Shown one piece after another: positions 35,675 through 44,659 of a stretch of DNA of 64,000 bases. Source of the DNA: Roseobacter sp. HKCCD6576-2. GTDB taxonomy: Bacteria > Pseudomonadota > Alphaproteobacteria > Rhodobacterales > Rhodobacteraceae. The translations under genes were made by a program, and so were the position numbers. The stretch's first letter is position 1. Each line of letters opens with the position of its first letter. The DNA lies in the NCBI RefSeq assembly GCF_013179285.1, contig NZ_WVNW01000002.1, forward strand, positions 806,001 to 870,000. Reading direction: 5' to 3'. The notes under the pieces are model-generated. The model saw only the letters and a program-made list of their open reading frames with translations, was not told the origin of the DNA and did no database searches.

Positions 35675-36319
35675 ATGATCGGCAAATTCATCCCCTATAC
35701 GATATTGGCAGTTGTCACTGGCGCCGCCCTATGGCGCGACGCGCCCTACGCGACCCTTCTGCTCGTCATGCTGATGATGGCTTGGTACACAATCCGCATG
35801 ATGCTCACCAGCGACGCGCCCCCCAACGTCAGGGAAGAGCGCGACGCGAAACGCGAGCGATTGCTCACGACTGCGGTGGGTGTCGGCATGATCTTTGTCC
35901 CGCTCATCGCACTGGGCACGCCAGTGTTTGATTCTGCTGCCTATTCCCCTCTCCCCGGCCAATTCTTGTTGGGCGGTCTGTTGGGCCTCGCAGGTCTTTA
36001 CGTGTTCTGGCGCTCCCATGCCGACCTCGGCCAGCTCTGGTCAGCCCATCTAGAACTGCGAGAGGGCCACACTCTTGTGACGAGCGGTATCTACAGCCGC
36101 ATGCGTCATCCAATGTACACTGCGATCTTCCTGATTGTGACCGCCCAAGCGCTGTTGTTGACCAATTGGTTCGCTGGCCCTGCGGGGCTTGTGATCTTCA
36201 CGCTTCTGTACGCGCTCCGCATCGGGCCGGAAGAGCGGATGCTGGCCGATCAGTTTGGTCCGGAATGGGAGGCTTACGCCCGCCGCACGCCCCGCCTTCT
36301 CCCCCGACTCCGTGCGTGA
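35675..36319 (+). CDS. Isoprenylcysteine carboxyl methyltransferase (ICMT) family membrane protein
   Basis: A 214-residue integral membrane protein with about five hydrophobic segments. The C-terminal half carries the ICMT/PEMT-like motifs GIYSRMRHPMYTAIFL and GPEERMLADQFGPEWEAYARRTPRLLP, in which the RHP and the E-E pair form the SAM-binding site. Bacterial members methylate unknown lipids or small molecules. The ATG at 35675 follows a TGAGGA site; an in-frame ATG at 35633 has none. It is convergent with the molybdopterin-binding gene. Confidence 0.85.
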   Translation: MIGKFIPYTILAVVTGAALWRDAPYATLLLVMLMMAWYTIRMMLTSDAPPNVREERDAKRERLLTTAVGVGMIFVPLIALGTPVFDSAAYSPLPGQFLLGGLLGLAGLYVFWRSHADLGQLWSAHLELREGHTLVTSGIYSRMRHPMYTAIFLIVTAQALLLTNWFAGPAGLVIFTLLYALRIGPEERMLADQFGPEWEAYARRTPRLLPRLRA

Positions 36320-36406
36320 CGGCCTCGCCGGTTCGAGCCGTCCGGCCTCCCCGCCCCATCCGCATATCACACACTCGACCGCTGCGACCGACAAGATGAT
36401 TGAGCC

Positions 36407-37414
36407 CTATTTCGGGCGTTTCTCTCGCGGTTGTGGCCGAGACGGGATCTCCTTCAGCAGGCCGCCGACCCCCATCGCCGCGATATCAGCGCTGGTGACC
36501 TCCAAGCCGCAGGCGACCCGCTCCAGCACCCAATCCGCACCGTTCAGCGCGGGCGACCGGGCACATCCCGGCAAACCGATGACCGGCTGGTCGCCCAAAT
36601 CCCCCAAGAACAGCAGATTGCCCGGGTCCACCGGCATCCCGAACCGAGTCAACACGCCCCCCGCCGCAATCAGCCCCGCAGGGGCCACATCCGCGGGGTC
36701 AGACGTGGCAGAGGCCGTGAGGATCAGCGCCATATCGGCGCCGGACTCGCCCAATGCCGCCGCGATGGCGGCGGTGTCATGGCCCACGATCTCGATCCGC
36801 TTCAAATCAATCCCAAGCGCCTGCAACCGCCCGGCGACGGCGCGAACGCCCTTGTCCTCGGGGCTGGCCGGCGCGCCAGGCACCTGGGTCACAATCAAAT
36901 CCGCGCTTTGCCGCCGCACCCGTTCGCGCCACAGCGCGCCGCGCGCGACGGCTACCGCCCGGTCGAGCGCGGCTTTCGGCACCGCGTAAGAGATGATCTT
37001 CACCGTGCCGACCATCATCTTTTCGGTGACCCGTTGATGCTCCGGCACAGTGGCCAGCGTGATCATCGGGTCGACCGCGTTCAGCGCCGCAATCGCTTCG
37101 GCGTCCATCCCCACCACACCCGGCCCGCTGGCCCTGATATTCACCCGGCCGGTGAACGGCGTCTCAACGATGAGCCCTGCTGCCGCCGGATCAGGAACCA
37201 GCGCCGCGGCAAGCGCTCCGGCGGCGGTGTCTTCATCGACATCGCCAGGTTCCAGTTGCGCGACAATCACCTCCGCCCGACCGGCCTCTTTCAGCGCCGC
37301 GAGATCGGCACCGGTCAACACCCGCCCCTTGCGGAGCCGCCCGCCGGGCAGCGCCAGGGAATGCGCCAAAACCGCCCCCTCCGCTTGCTCCACTGGCATC
37401 GGTCCGAACTTCAT
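36407..37414 (-). CDS. Molybdopterin-binding protein (MoeA/CinA-like domain)
   Basis: A 335-residue protein with a MoeA/MogA-type molybdopterin-binding domain in the second half: LIVTQVPGAPASPEDKGVRAVAGRLQALG, ALILTASATSDPADVAP, and the late PVIGLPGCARSPALNG. In relatives this domain is fused to a MobA-like nucleotidyltransferase; that part is absent here. It overlaps the XdhC-like gene by four bases (ATGA) and should help insert or modify the molybdenum cofactor of the adjacent hydroxylase. Confidence 0.87.
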   Translation of the reverse strand: MKFGPMPVEQAEGAVLAHSLALPGGRLRKGRVLTGADLAALKEAGRAEVIVAQLEPGDVDEDTAAGALAAALVPDPAAAGLIVETPFTGRVNIRASGPGVVGMDAEAIAALNAVDPMITLATVPEHQRVTEKMMVGTVKIISYAVPKAALDRAVAVARGALWRERVRRQSADLIVTQVPGAPASPEDKGVRAVAGRLQALGIDLKRIEIVGHDTAAIAAALGESGADMALILTASATSDPADVAPAGLIAAGGVLTRFGMPVDPGNLLFLGDLGDQPVIGLPGCARSPALNGADWVLERVACGLEVTSADIAAMGVGGLLKEIPSRPQPREKRPK

Positions 37415-38382
37415 CCCTGACGTAGCCTCTGAGTGATTTCCGCCATAATCGCCACCGCGATCTCCGCCGGGTTTTGCGCCCCAATATCGAGCCCAACCGG
37501 CGCATGAATCCGCGCGAGGACATCCTCGGCAATCCCCGCCTCCGTCAGCCGCGCGACCCGTTTACCATGGGTCCGGGTCGAACCAAGGCAGCCAAGATAG
37601 AAGGCGTCCGAAGCCAAAGCAGCTTGTATCGCCGGATCATCCAGCTTCGGATCATGGGTCAGCGTCACCACCGCCGTGCGCGCGTCCAGGCCCAGCTCAG
37701 ACAGCGCCTCATCCGGCCAGGTCTCCAAAATCCGCTCGCCCGGAAACCGGGCTTCGGCTGCGAAAGCCGGGCGCGGATCGACCAAGACCGGATCATAGCC
37801 CGCCATCCGCGCCATCGGCAAAATCGCCTGCGCGATATGCACCGCGCCGACGACAACCATACGAAGCGGCGGGTTGTGGATCCCGATATAGCGATACCCG
37901 TCCAGCCCCGAGCGATCGGCGCGGACCCGATCCACCACCTCCGGATCACCCGCCGCAACCAACTGACGCGTCCCCGCCTTCACATCGACAATATAAGCCA
38001 CCGGCTGACGCGCCGCGCGGGCATCGACCAAAGCCTCCAACATCTCCACCGGCAGGACCCGTCCCACCGGCTCCACCAAAACCTTGATCGTGCCACCGCA
38101 GGCAAGCCCTACAGCAAAGGCCTCATCATCACTGACCCCAAATTCGAGAAGCTGCGCATCTCCCGCCTCCAGCGCCTCCATGGCCTCGACCACTACGGCG
38201 CCTTCAACACAGCCCCCCGAAACGGAGCCCTCCATCTCCCCTTCTGACGACACCACCAACTGGCTGCCCGCCCGACGCGGCGCACTGCCCCAGGTTTCGA
38301 CCACAGTCGCCAAAACCGCGCCTTTGCCCGCTCGATGCCACTCCAGCGCCAATTCCGGCATTCGCTCTCCGCTTTCGGCCAT
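37411..38382 (-). CDS. XdhC/CoxI family molybdenum-cofactor chaperone
   Basis: A 323-residue protein of the XdhC/CoxF/CoxI family, which binds molybdenum cofactor, supports its sulfuration and hands it to the hydroxylase. Visible blocks are TVVETWGSAPRRAGSQLVVS, GSVSGGCVEGAVVVEA with the conserved Cys, the Rossmann part MVVVGAVHIAQAILPMARMAGYDPVLVDPRPAF, and LGCLGSTRTHGKRVARL. The ATG at 38382 has GGGAGG eight bases upstream. It overlaps the next gene and belongs to the maturation operon with the VWA and AAA+ genes. Confidence 0.92.
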   Translation of the reverse strand: MAESGERMPELALEWHRAGKGAVLATVVETWGSAPRRAGSQLVVSSEGEMEGSVSGGCVEGAVVVEAMEALEAGDAQLLEFGVSDDEAFAVGLACGGTIKVLVEPVGRVLPVEMLEALVDARAARQPVAYIVDVKAGTRQLVAAGDPEVVDRVRADRSGLDGYRYIGIHNPPLRMVVVGAVHIAQAILPMARMAGYDPVLVDPRPAFAAEARFPGERILETWPDEALSELGLDARTAVVTLTHDPKLDDPAIQAALASDAFYLGCLGSTRTHGKRVARLTEAGIAEDVLARIHAPVGLDIGAQNPAEIAVAIMAEITQRLRQG

Positions 38383-38602
38383 CGCTACCTCCCACATCGC
38401 GTTTCGCTTCGGAGCCGCCCTCGCATGTGACAGTCAGGACGAAAACCAGACGCGGCTGCAAGGAAAATCGCCGAGGGGCCCCAGAATGGGGAGACGGCTA
38501 TTTTGCTTGCAGGCGGGGCTGGGCTTTTGTCAGGACAGCCTCATGCGCGGGCAGGCCCGTAAGCGATATTCGCTTTGGTGGGCCCCGAAGCGCCCCGCAA
38601 AC

Positions 38603-38626
38603 AAAAACAATGCGCCGCAAGGCGCT
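38603..38626 (-). terminator. Possible terminator after the VWA gene
   Basis: On the minus strand GCGCC-TTGC-GGCGC (38612-38625) is followed by ATTGTTTTTG, 16 bases after the stop of the VWA gene. The five-base stem is short; it may attenuate rather than end transcription before the XdhC-like gene. A separate palindrome AAGCG-ATATT-CGCTT sits at 38561-38575. Confidence 0.45.
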
Positions 38627-38641
38627 CAATTTCACAACAGA

Positions 38642-39901
38642 TCACGCCGCCAGCCAGCGCATCAACCGCGCCTTCTCTCCCAGATCATCGGAGCGCGATA
38701 AAGCCTCCGCCAACCCCTCCAATACCGCGATATTGTGACCTGCCCGGAACACATCTACATGCGGCAGCATAGCCCGGATACCGGCGGCTTTCGGCGCAAA
38801 CCCCTCCCACCGCAACAGCGGGTTCAACCAGATCACCCGCCGGGCCGACAGGTGCAACCGCTCCATCTCACGCGCCAAGGCATCGGCATCATCCCGGTCG
38901 AGCCCATCGGTAATCAACAGCACCACCGCCCCCTGCCCCAGAACCCGCCGCGACCAATCACGATTAAATGTATGCAGGCACGCGCCAATCCGCGTGCCGC
39001 CTTCCCAATCCTGCGCCTCCGCGCCAGCCGCCGCCAGCGCCGCATCCACGTCGCGGGCGGCCAAATGGCGGGTGATATTGGTCAGACGCGTGCCGAAGGT
39101 AAACGCATGCACCTTGGCCCATCCCGCCCCTTTCTGGTTCGCCACCGCATGAAGGAAATGCAACGCCGCGCGGGAGTAAGACGACATCGACCCGGAGATA
39201 TCGCAAAGACAAACCAGATTGGGCCAGCGGATGCGTCGCGCCTTCATCTCGAATCCGGTGATCTCCCCGCCTTGGCGCATCGCGGCCCGCATGGTCCGGC
39301 GCCAATCCGGCAACGCCCCGTGGCGTGCGGCCATCGTGCGGCGGCTTTTCAAGGGCCGGATCGGCAGGCTCAGGCGGGCCAGCATCCGTTTCGCCTCCGC
39401 CATCTCAGCATTGGACATCTGCTCGAAATCCAGGCTCCGCAAGCGCTCCTCGGCGGACATGGTCAGCGAGGCATCCACCTCAATCTCGGTGCCTTGGTCC
39501 TCGCCATCGCCCATCTCCGGCAGATCGCGCGCCACCCCATCGAGCAGCGCTTCCGCGGCGCGCTTCTCCGCCGGTTTCACCGCCCGCTCTTCCGCCACAC
39601 CCCGGATCGCAGGCAGCATCATCGACATCATATGCTCCAGATACTTCGGGTCGCGCCAATAGAGCCGGAAGATCTGCGTAAAGGCCGCGCGATGTTCGGG
39701 CCGCGAGGTGAAACAGGCCTGGAGCGTATAGAAGAAATCGGCACGCTCGGTGAACCCCGCCGCCTCGACCGCCCGGATCGCCTCCACCACCCGGCCCGGC
39801 CCCGCTGGCAACCCCGCGGCGCGCAGCGCCCGGGCGAAATGGGTGATGTTATGGGTCAGCTTTGGGGCATCCGGCAGTTCGAGCGCATGATGTTCAACCA
39901 T
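38642..39901 (-). CDS. VWA domain protein, CoxE-like
   Basis: A 419-residue protein of the CoxE family. The C-terminal half is a von Willebrand A domain with the metal site LCDISGSMSSYSR (DxSxS), and TDGLDRDDADAL completes the fold. The N-terminal half is helical and contains the YTLQACFTSRPEHRAAFTQIFRLYW block. In CO dehydrogenase maturation CoxD (AAA+) and CoxE work as a pair to build the Mo/S centre; the AAA+ partner lies directly upstream. The ATG at 39901 has GGAGGG close before it. Confidence 0.9.
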   Translation of the reverse strand: MVEHHALELPDAPKLTHNITHFARALRAAGLPAGPGRVVEAIRAVEAAGFTERADFFYTLQACFTSRPEHRAAFTQIFRLYWRDPKYLEHMMSMMLPAIRGVAEERAVKPAEKRAAEALLDGVARDLPEMGDGEDQGTEIEVDASLTMSAEERLRSLDFEQMSNAEMAEAKRMLARLSLPIRPLKSRRTMAARHGALPDWRRTMRAAMRQGGEITGFEMKARRIRWPNLVCLCDISGSMSSYSRAALHFLHAVANQKGAGWAKVHAFTFGTRLTNITRHLAARDVDAALAAAGAEAQDWEGGTRIGACLHTFNRDWSRRVLGQGAVVLLITDGLDRDDADALAREMERLHLSARRVIWLNPLLRWEGFAPKAAGIRAMLPHVDVFRAGHNIAVLEGLAEALSRSDDLGEKARLMRWLAA

Positions 39902-40077
39902 GGAGACCCTCCGGCAGGTCCGGCCTGCCGCGCTCACTGATAACGATATGATCCATCCAATCGCGAATTGGATCGCTCCTCATTTCGTCAGCGCGCCGAC
40001 CTGGTGTCGCGCCGATCAATTTGACGCCTGGTCGTGGGGCATTGTTGCAGTCCAGGACAGGGGCCGCATGCTTTCAA

Positions 40078-40977
40078 CTACGCCGCCTGCGTTTCCGCTT
40101 TCACTTCATCCAGAATCCGTTTCGCCTCAGAACCCTGCAGTTTCTGGATATCATCCTGATATTTCAAAACCGCCCCCAAAGTATCGGCAATGACTTCAGG
40201 GCTCAGGTCGATCACATCCAGCGCCAGCAAGCACTTGGCCCAATCAATCGTCTCGGCCACGCCGGGACGCTTGAACAGATCCTCGGTGCGAAGCTTTTGC
40301 ACGAACCCCACAACCTCGCGGCTCAACGCATCCGCCGCTTCGGGCACGCGGGCCGCGATGATTTCCATCTCGCGCGCAAAATCCGGGTAGTCGACCCAAT
40401 GATAGAGGCAGCGCCGTTTCAGCGCGTCATGCACCTCTCGGGTGCGGTTCGAGGTCAAAATCACGATCGGCGGCTCCGGCGCTTTGATTGTGCCAAGCTC
40501 TGGAATCGTCACCTGGAAATCGGATAGCGCTTCCAGAAGGAACGCCTCGAACGGCTCATCCGTCCGATCCAACTCGTCGATCAACAAGACCGGCGCGCCC
40601 GCGGCGTCGGGGCGCATCGCCTCAAGCAAGGGCCGCTCGATCAGATAATCGGCAGAGAACAGCGCCTCCTGCAGCACGTCTTTGTCAGCCCTGCCTGCGG
40701 CCTCGGCCGCGCGGATCGCCACCATCTGCGCGGCGAAATTCCACTCATAGACTGCACTGGACGCATCCAGGCCCTCATAACACTGCAATCGGATCAGGCG
40801 ACGACCAAGCGTGGCCGCTATGGCTTTGGCGATTTCGGTTTTGCCAGTGCCGGCCTCCCCCTCCAAAAACAAGGGTCGCCCCAGCTTCAGCGCCAAAAAC
40901 ACAACGGTGGCGAGCGCGCGGCCACAGACATAGTTCTCTGCCGCCAAGGCGCGTTGCACCTCATCGATGGATTGCAT
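40078..40977 (-). CDS. MoxR/CoxD-type AAA+ ATPase
   Basis: A 299-residue AAA+ ATPase. Walker A is EGEAGTGKTEIAKA (about 38-51), Walker B is VLLIDELDRTDEPFEAFLLEAL, and sensor 1 is VILTSNRTREVHDAL. It is the CoxD-like chaperone that works with the VWA protein to mature the molybdenum hydroxylase. The ATG at 40977 is preceded by GGAGGAGGACAGG; the longer frame further upstream is not homologous. It is the first gene of the maturation group, transcribed away from the hypothetical gene at 41202. Confidence 0.93.
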   Translation of the reverse strand: MQSIDEVQRALAAENYVCGRALATVVFLALKLGRPLFLEGEAGTGKTEIAKAIAATLGRRLIRLQCYEGLDASSAVYEWNFAAQMVAIRAAEAAGRADKDVLQEALFSADYLIERPLLEAMRPDAAGAPVLLIDELDRTDEPFEAFLLEALSDFQVTIPELGTIKAPEPPIVILTSNRTREVHDALKRRCLYHWVDYPDFAREMEIIAARVPEAADALSREVVGFVQKLRTEDLFKRPGVAETIDWAKCLLALDVIDLSPEVIADTLGAVLKYQDDIQKLQGSEAKRILDEVKAETQAA

Positions 40978-41201
40978 GGCCTGTCCTCCTCCCGCGCCAT
41001 CAAGGCGTCCGCGAGAGAAGGCGTCAAGCCCCGGCCTCGGTTCGCGAAACAATCTATCCACAACCTTTGTGCCTTTAACCCTTCGACTCGCGTTAAGAAT
41101 TTGGTAACTCTTTCTCGTCGAATTGCCACGCCTCGCGCCCAGCTTCGCCATAGTTGGCCGAGACAACACGTCCGAATACCGAGAAGATGTAAGAAGAGCT
41201 A

Positions 41202-42146
41202 ATGAGTGCCAACCCTGCCCCCCAGCCACACCATACCTCCCGTCAAGCTTGGCTTGCCCATCTGACCGAAATCGGTCGGGGCCACGGTTTCTTTGAGCGG
41301 ATTGGCAGCCGACATTCGGCGCTGTTCGTCCAAGAAGGCAGCACGCTTTTGGTCAGTTTCGACGAGGCCGGGCGCGTCTATAACCATACATCGGATGGCC
41401 TGCCCTTGGGCTTCGACGCGGTGCAGCGGCGGGAATGGTCACTTCTGAATATCATGGCCTCGGGCCAAAGCTGGTTTCGCGATGCGGATCTCTATCAGTT
41501 TTTCGACCGGCTGGTGGACGAGGATTTCTTCGAAAACTTTGATCGCGTGATTTTTCTGGGCTGCGGCCCGATGTGCGGCTATGCGGCCTGCGCGTATTCG
41601 GTCACGGCACCCGGTGCACGGGTCCTGGCGCTTAGCCCTGCGGCCACGCTTGACCGTGAAGACGCGCCGTTTGAGCCGCGCTTTCGCACAGCGCGGCGGC
41701 TAAACTTCACCGACCGCTATGGCTATGCCCCCTATATGCTGGAGGGCGCGGCCCAGGCCACGGTTCTTTACGATCCCTATGAACCACTCGCCGCCGCCCA
41801 TGCCGCGCTCTATCGTGGAAGCAATGTGCAACGCATTCCGATGCGGTGGGTCGGGTCCGATCTACAAACCTTCTTGCAGAGCGATGGCGCGCTTGATCGT
41901 GTGTTGCAAGCCAAGTCTCGCGGAAAACTCACCCCCCTGCGTTTTTCACAGATCACGCGAAACACGCGCCGCCGAAATGCAGCATATCTTGTCAAGCTGA
42001 TCGGTTTGGCACTGGGTCGTGGTCACCCCGAACTCGCCCGAACAGTGGCAAGGTTCGGCGCAAGAGAAACCAAAGACCCGCGCTTCACCGATTATTTGGC
42101 GAAGCTCGACGGGCAGAAGCCGTCAGAGCCCGCCCTCCCGGGTTAG
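41202..42146 (+). CDS. Rhodobacterales-specific conserved protein
   Basis: A 314-residue soluble protein resembling a family seen in roseobacters, sometimes labelled phosphoadenosine phosphosulfate reductase without evidence. Visible blocks are [35 protein letters not shown] (similar in shape to a hydrolase nucleophile elbow but with Pro-Met in place of Ser), and [20 protein letters not shown]. No PAPS-reductase cysteine motif is present. Its 3' end overlaps the convergent ureG by 24 bases. Function unknown. Confidence 0.75.
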   Translation: MSANPAPQPHHTSRQAWLAHLTEIGRGHGFFERIGSRHSALFVQEGSTLLVSFDEAGRVYNHTSDGLPLGFDAVQRREWSLLNIMASGQSWFRDADLYQFFDRLVDEDFFENFDRVIFLGCGPMCGYAACAYSVTAPGARVLALSPAATLDREDAPFEPRFRTARRLNFTDRYGYAPYMLEGAAQATVLYDPYEPLAAAHAALYRGSNVQRIPMRWVGSDLQTFLQSDGALDRVLQAKSRGKLTPLRFSQITRNTRRRNAAYLVKLIGLALGRGHPELARTVARFGARETKDPRFTDYLAKLDGQKPSEPALPG

Positions 42147-42734
42147 AAACCGCACGATTTCGTCGACGCCAACGCCGTTCCGAAGCTCTGCCATCACAAA
42201 TGGCAGATCAGCGCGCGCGGTTTTGGCATCGCTCTCAAGTAGGTCCACATCCACCCCCACATGGGGCGCAAGATCGGTTTTGTTGATGATCAGCAAATCC
42301 GACCGCGTCAGGCCCGGGCCTTTCTTGCGCGGAATGTCTTGGCCCGCCGCCGTGTCGATCACATAGAGCGTCAAGTCGGCCAACTCGGGGCTGAAGGTCG
42401 CTGCCAGATTGTCGCCGCCCGACTCGATGAAAATCAAATCCAGATCGGGCAGTTTGGCGCGAAACTCGGCCACCGCAGCCAGATTAATCGAGGCATCTTC
42501 ACGGATCGCCGTATGCGGGCACCCGCCGGTTTCGACCCCTTTGATCCGGTTAGCGGGCAAGACTTGGGCGCGCAGCAGATACTCCGCATCCTCGGCGGTG
42601 TAGATGTCATTGGTGATCACCGCGACCGAGTGATCCGCCGCCATCGCGCGGCAAAGCTGTTCGGTCAGTGTGGTCTTGCCCGCGCCCACCGGGCCGCCGA
42701 TGCCAACCCGCAAGGGCCCATTTGGATTGCTCAT
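42123..42734 (-). CDS. ureG: Urease accessory GTPase UreG
   Basis: The 203-residue GTPase that drives nickel delivery to urease. P-loop [13 protein letters not shown] (about 13-25), the metal-binding CPH in [32 protein letters not shown], and the base-recognition NKTD motif are intact. It is the last gene of the urease cluster. Its ATG overlaps the preceding stop (ATGA), coupling it to the carboxymuconolactone-decarboxylase-like gene. Confidence 0.97.
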   Translation of the reverse strand: MSNPNGPLRVGIGGPVGAGKTTLTEQLCRAMAADHSVAVITNDIYTAEDAEYLLRAQVLPANRIKGVETGGCPHTAIREDASINLAAVAEFRAKLPDLDLIFIESGGDNLAATFSPELADLTLYVIDTAAGQDIPRKKGPGLTRSDLLIINKTDLAPHVGVDVDLLESDAKTARADLPFVMAELRNGVGVDEIVRFLTREGGL

Positions 42735-43117
42735 GCCTCATCCTCTTCTTCTGCTGAAAACACCTCAAGTGCAGCGTTCAACCCGTTGATTGCGCTTGGA
42801 AACCCGCCATAGAGCGCCATCTGCCAGATGACCTCGGCGATCTCCTCCTGGCTCAGCCCCGCCTTGCGACCCCCGGCAATGTTCACCTTGAGTTGCGGCG
42901 CGGTTTGGCCGCCCAAAGCGGTCAACGCCGCAATCGTCGCCAGATAGCGCTCCCTGAGCGGCAATCCGGGTCGGGCGTATTGACGCCCATAGGCAAAATC
43001 GACCACGCCCTCCGCCATACCCGGCAGCAGATGGCCATACCGCGCCTCAAGCGCGGCTTCCATGCCAGGGTTCAGGTTTTCGGATAAGGCGCGCCCCACC
43101 TCAGTTGTGTCAGGCAT
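42731..43117 (-). CDS. Carboxymuconolactone decarboxylase family protein (no CxxC)
   Basis: A 128-residue all-helical protein of the CMD/AhpD superfamily: [40 protein letters not shown] and [26 protein letters not shown]. The redox CxxC of AhpD is absent, placing it in the gamma-carboxymuconolactone decarboxylase-like branch. It sits between ureF and ureG and is coupled to ureG, an unusual place. Its role in urease maturation, if any, is unknown. Confidence 0.88.
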   Translation of the reverse strand: MPDTTEVGRALSENLNPGMEAALEARYGHLLPGMAEGVVDFAYGRQYARPGLPLRERYLATIAALTALGGQTAPQLKVNIAGGRKAGLSQEEIAEVIWQMALYGGFPSAINGLNAALEVFSAEEEDEA

Positions 43118-43137
43118 TATTCTCGGTCCTTCTAACC

Positions 43138-43776
43138 TTAGCTGCGAAACAATCGCACTTCTTGCGTTTCATGGGCCATCGCCGCCACGTCGCTGGCGAA
43201 CGCCGCGCCGCCGAGATCGTCCGAACCGGCCTTCGCAGCCGCCGCCGCGACGGATTGAACCGTCTTATGCAGGCCCGCCAGCACATTCTGCCCCTCTGTC
43301 TGGCCAAGCGGGATAAATCGCACCCCGACCGAAACCAGATTGGCGGCGAAACTCTGCAAAAATAGCGCGGCCACGGTGTGCGCCGCCAAATCAAGCCCGC
43401 GCGCGGCCTGCCCGAGCACGACAGGATAGGCCGCATCGTCCAGCTCATACCCTATCGGTCGCAAGGTCTCCGCGAACGCCATGCCTTGGGCGCGGGTCTC
43501 CTCCCACCGCTCGGCAGACCCGGCCAGCGCCTCCGCCATTTCCGCCAGGGTTTCGACAGGCATGTCGCCCTTGAGCGTTAAGCAGAGCAGGATCGCATCA
43601 TTGCGCCCGGCCCCGGCGGCCAAAACGGTTGTGATCCAGTCGCCCAGGGTCTCCGCATCCCGCACATCGCCGCGTGCGATCGCCGTCTCAAGCCCATGCG
43701 AATAGGCATAGGCGCTGATTGGAAACCCGGGCGACAGCCATTGGCTGAGCTTGAGAAGTCCGCCGTCAGTGGGCAT
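43138..43776 (-). CDS. ureF: Urease accessory protein UreF
   Basis: The 212-residue helical protein that bridges the urease apoenzyme and UreG. Family marks are [26 protein letters not shown] at the start (split across a conserved Pro-Gly-Phe-Pro), [13 protein letters not shown], and [16 protein letters not shown]. The ATG at 43776 matches the family start; an ATG at 43794 would add six residues. It overlaps the end of ureE. Confidence 0.93.
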   Translation of the reverse strand: MPTDGGLLKLSQWLSPGFPISAYAYSHGLETAIARGDVRDAETLGDWITTVLAAGAGRNDAILLCLTLKGDMPVETLAEMAEALAGSAERWEETRAQGMAFAETLRPIGYELDDAAYPVVLGQAARGLDLAAHTVAALFLQSFAANLVSVGVRFIPLGQTEGQNVLAGLHKTVQSVAAAAAKAGSDDLGGAAFASDVAAMAHETQEVRLFRS

Positions 43777-44209
43777 GCGAGTGGGTTCGACCATGGCCGT
43801 AGGCCCCGCCTTCGGGCGTGAAGGGTGCCATGATCGGCGTGGCCGTCGCGCCTAGACGCGCCAGCATCTCGGCCAGCACATCATCGGCGCGGATCAGCAG
43901 ATGATCGGGCAGGATCTGGCAGGGCGTATGGCGGTTGCCGATATGCCAGGCGAGCCGGGTCAGATCGCCAGTGATCTTGAGAAGTGGCTCCGGCGCGGCG
44001 CGGATTTCGATCAATTGGCCGAGATTGGTCTCCAGCGCGTCCCCTTCGTTCAGCGATACCGTCTCGGCCAAATCCACCATCAGATCCGCACCCGAAGCCA
44101 TCACCACACGCTTGCGCCGCAAAAACCGCGCCTGATAGTCGAGCACCAACTGATCGGCGGGCGATCCTTGCCAGGTTCCGGCTTTGCGATGGATATGGGC
44201 GGCTGTCAT
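43766..44209 (-). CDS. ureE: Urease accessory metallochaperone UreE
   Basis: The nickel-binding chaperone of about 147 residues. The N-domain contains LDYQARFLRRKRVVMASGADLMVDLAETVSLNEGDAL in pieces, and the C-domain the nickel-binding AWHIGNRHTPCQIL. A short His-rich tail (HGRTHSHAH) follows. Three in-frame ATGs (44236, 44221, 44209) lie close together; 44209 has AGG at a proper distance and fits the family start. It overlaps ureF by 11 bases. Confidence 0.92.
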   Translation of the reverse strand: MTAAHIHRKAGTWQGSPADQLVLDYQARFLRRKRVVMASGADLMVDLAETVSLNEGDALETNLGQLIEIRAAPEPLLKITGDLTRLAWHIGNRHTPCQILPDHLLIRADDVLAEMLARLGATATPIMAPFTPEGGAYGHGRTHSHAH

Positions 44210-44226
44210 CGTCGAAATCATCCTGT

Positions 44227-44451
44227 CTAAAGGCAAAAAAGATCGCGGAACACGATACGCGGGATGTCGTCTCGCGCAATCCCCATTGCCGCCAGGGCCG
44301 GATCTGGCAGCCGATCCAATCGCGCGGCATGGGCCAACCTATCTTGCGTCAGGTCTTTTGCCGCAAGCCCTTGGCCCAGCGTGCAAAAATAAACATCGAA
44401 TTGGGCGCGCAGCCCAGGGGAGCAATTGATATTCGCGGCATGTATCGTCAT
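44227..44451 (-). CDS. DUF1127-like small protein
   Basis: A 74-residue protein whose C-terminal half DRLPDPALAAMGIARDDIPRIVFRDLF follows the DUF1127 pattern (positions of Leu, Ala, Gly, Arg and Asp). The ATG at 44451 has GAGGG eight bases before it; the longer frame upstream lacks similarity. It lies between the second DUF1127 gene and ureE. DUF1127 proteins are small regulators of RNA or phosphate metabolism in a few studied species; role here is open. Confidence 0.72.
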   Translation of the reverse strand: MTIHAANINCSPGLRAQFDVYFCTLGQGLAAKDLTQDRLAHAARLDRLPDPALAAMGIARDDIPRIVFRDLFCL

Positions 44452-44604
44452 GTTCGGGACCCTCATTCTGCTCGGTTTGGGCCCTCCCTTCACACGCAGA
44501 CTAGCAAAAGCCCCGCGCGAGCGCCGCCGTTTTCTCGCAATCGCGGCATTATTTGCTGCACTGCGGCAGATTTGCGCTCTTGGATCGGCGATATCTGACT
44601 GATC

Positions 44605-44642
44605 AACAAAAAAAGACGGCCCGCCAAGGCCGCCTCGTCTCA
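44605..44642 (-). terminator. Possible terminator after the DUF1127 gene
   Basis: On the minus strand an imperfect GC-rich hairpin (AGACG/CGTCT outer pairs, Ala bulge, GGC-rich inner part) is followed by a run of seven T at about 44608-44614. It comes 18 bases after the stop of the DUF1127 gene at 44660. Confidence 0.5.
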
Positions 44643-44659
44643 AAAACCCGTCCGTCGGA

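Noticed and set aside
38735-39940. 401-codon plus-strand frame opposite the VWA gene
   Set aside because: The minus frame shows the DxSxS metal site and the CoxE block. The plus frame is His/Arg/Pro-rich with no domain.
41202-42146. Phosphoadenosine phosphosulfate reductase (name often used for this family)
   Set aside because: The cysteine pairs and nucleotide-binding SSFGAES-type motif of true reductases are missing; the real cysH is at 23106.
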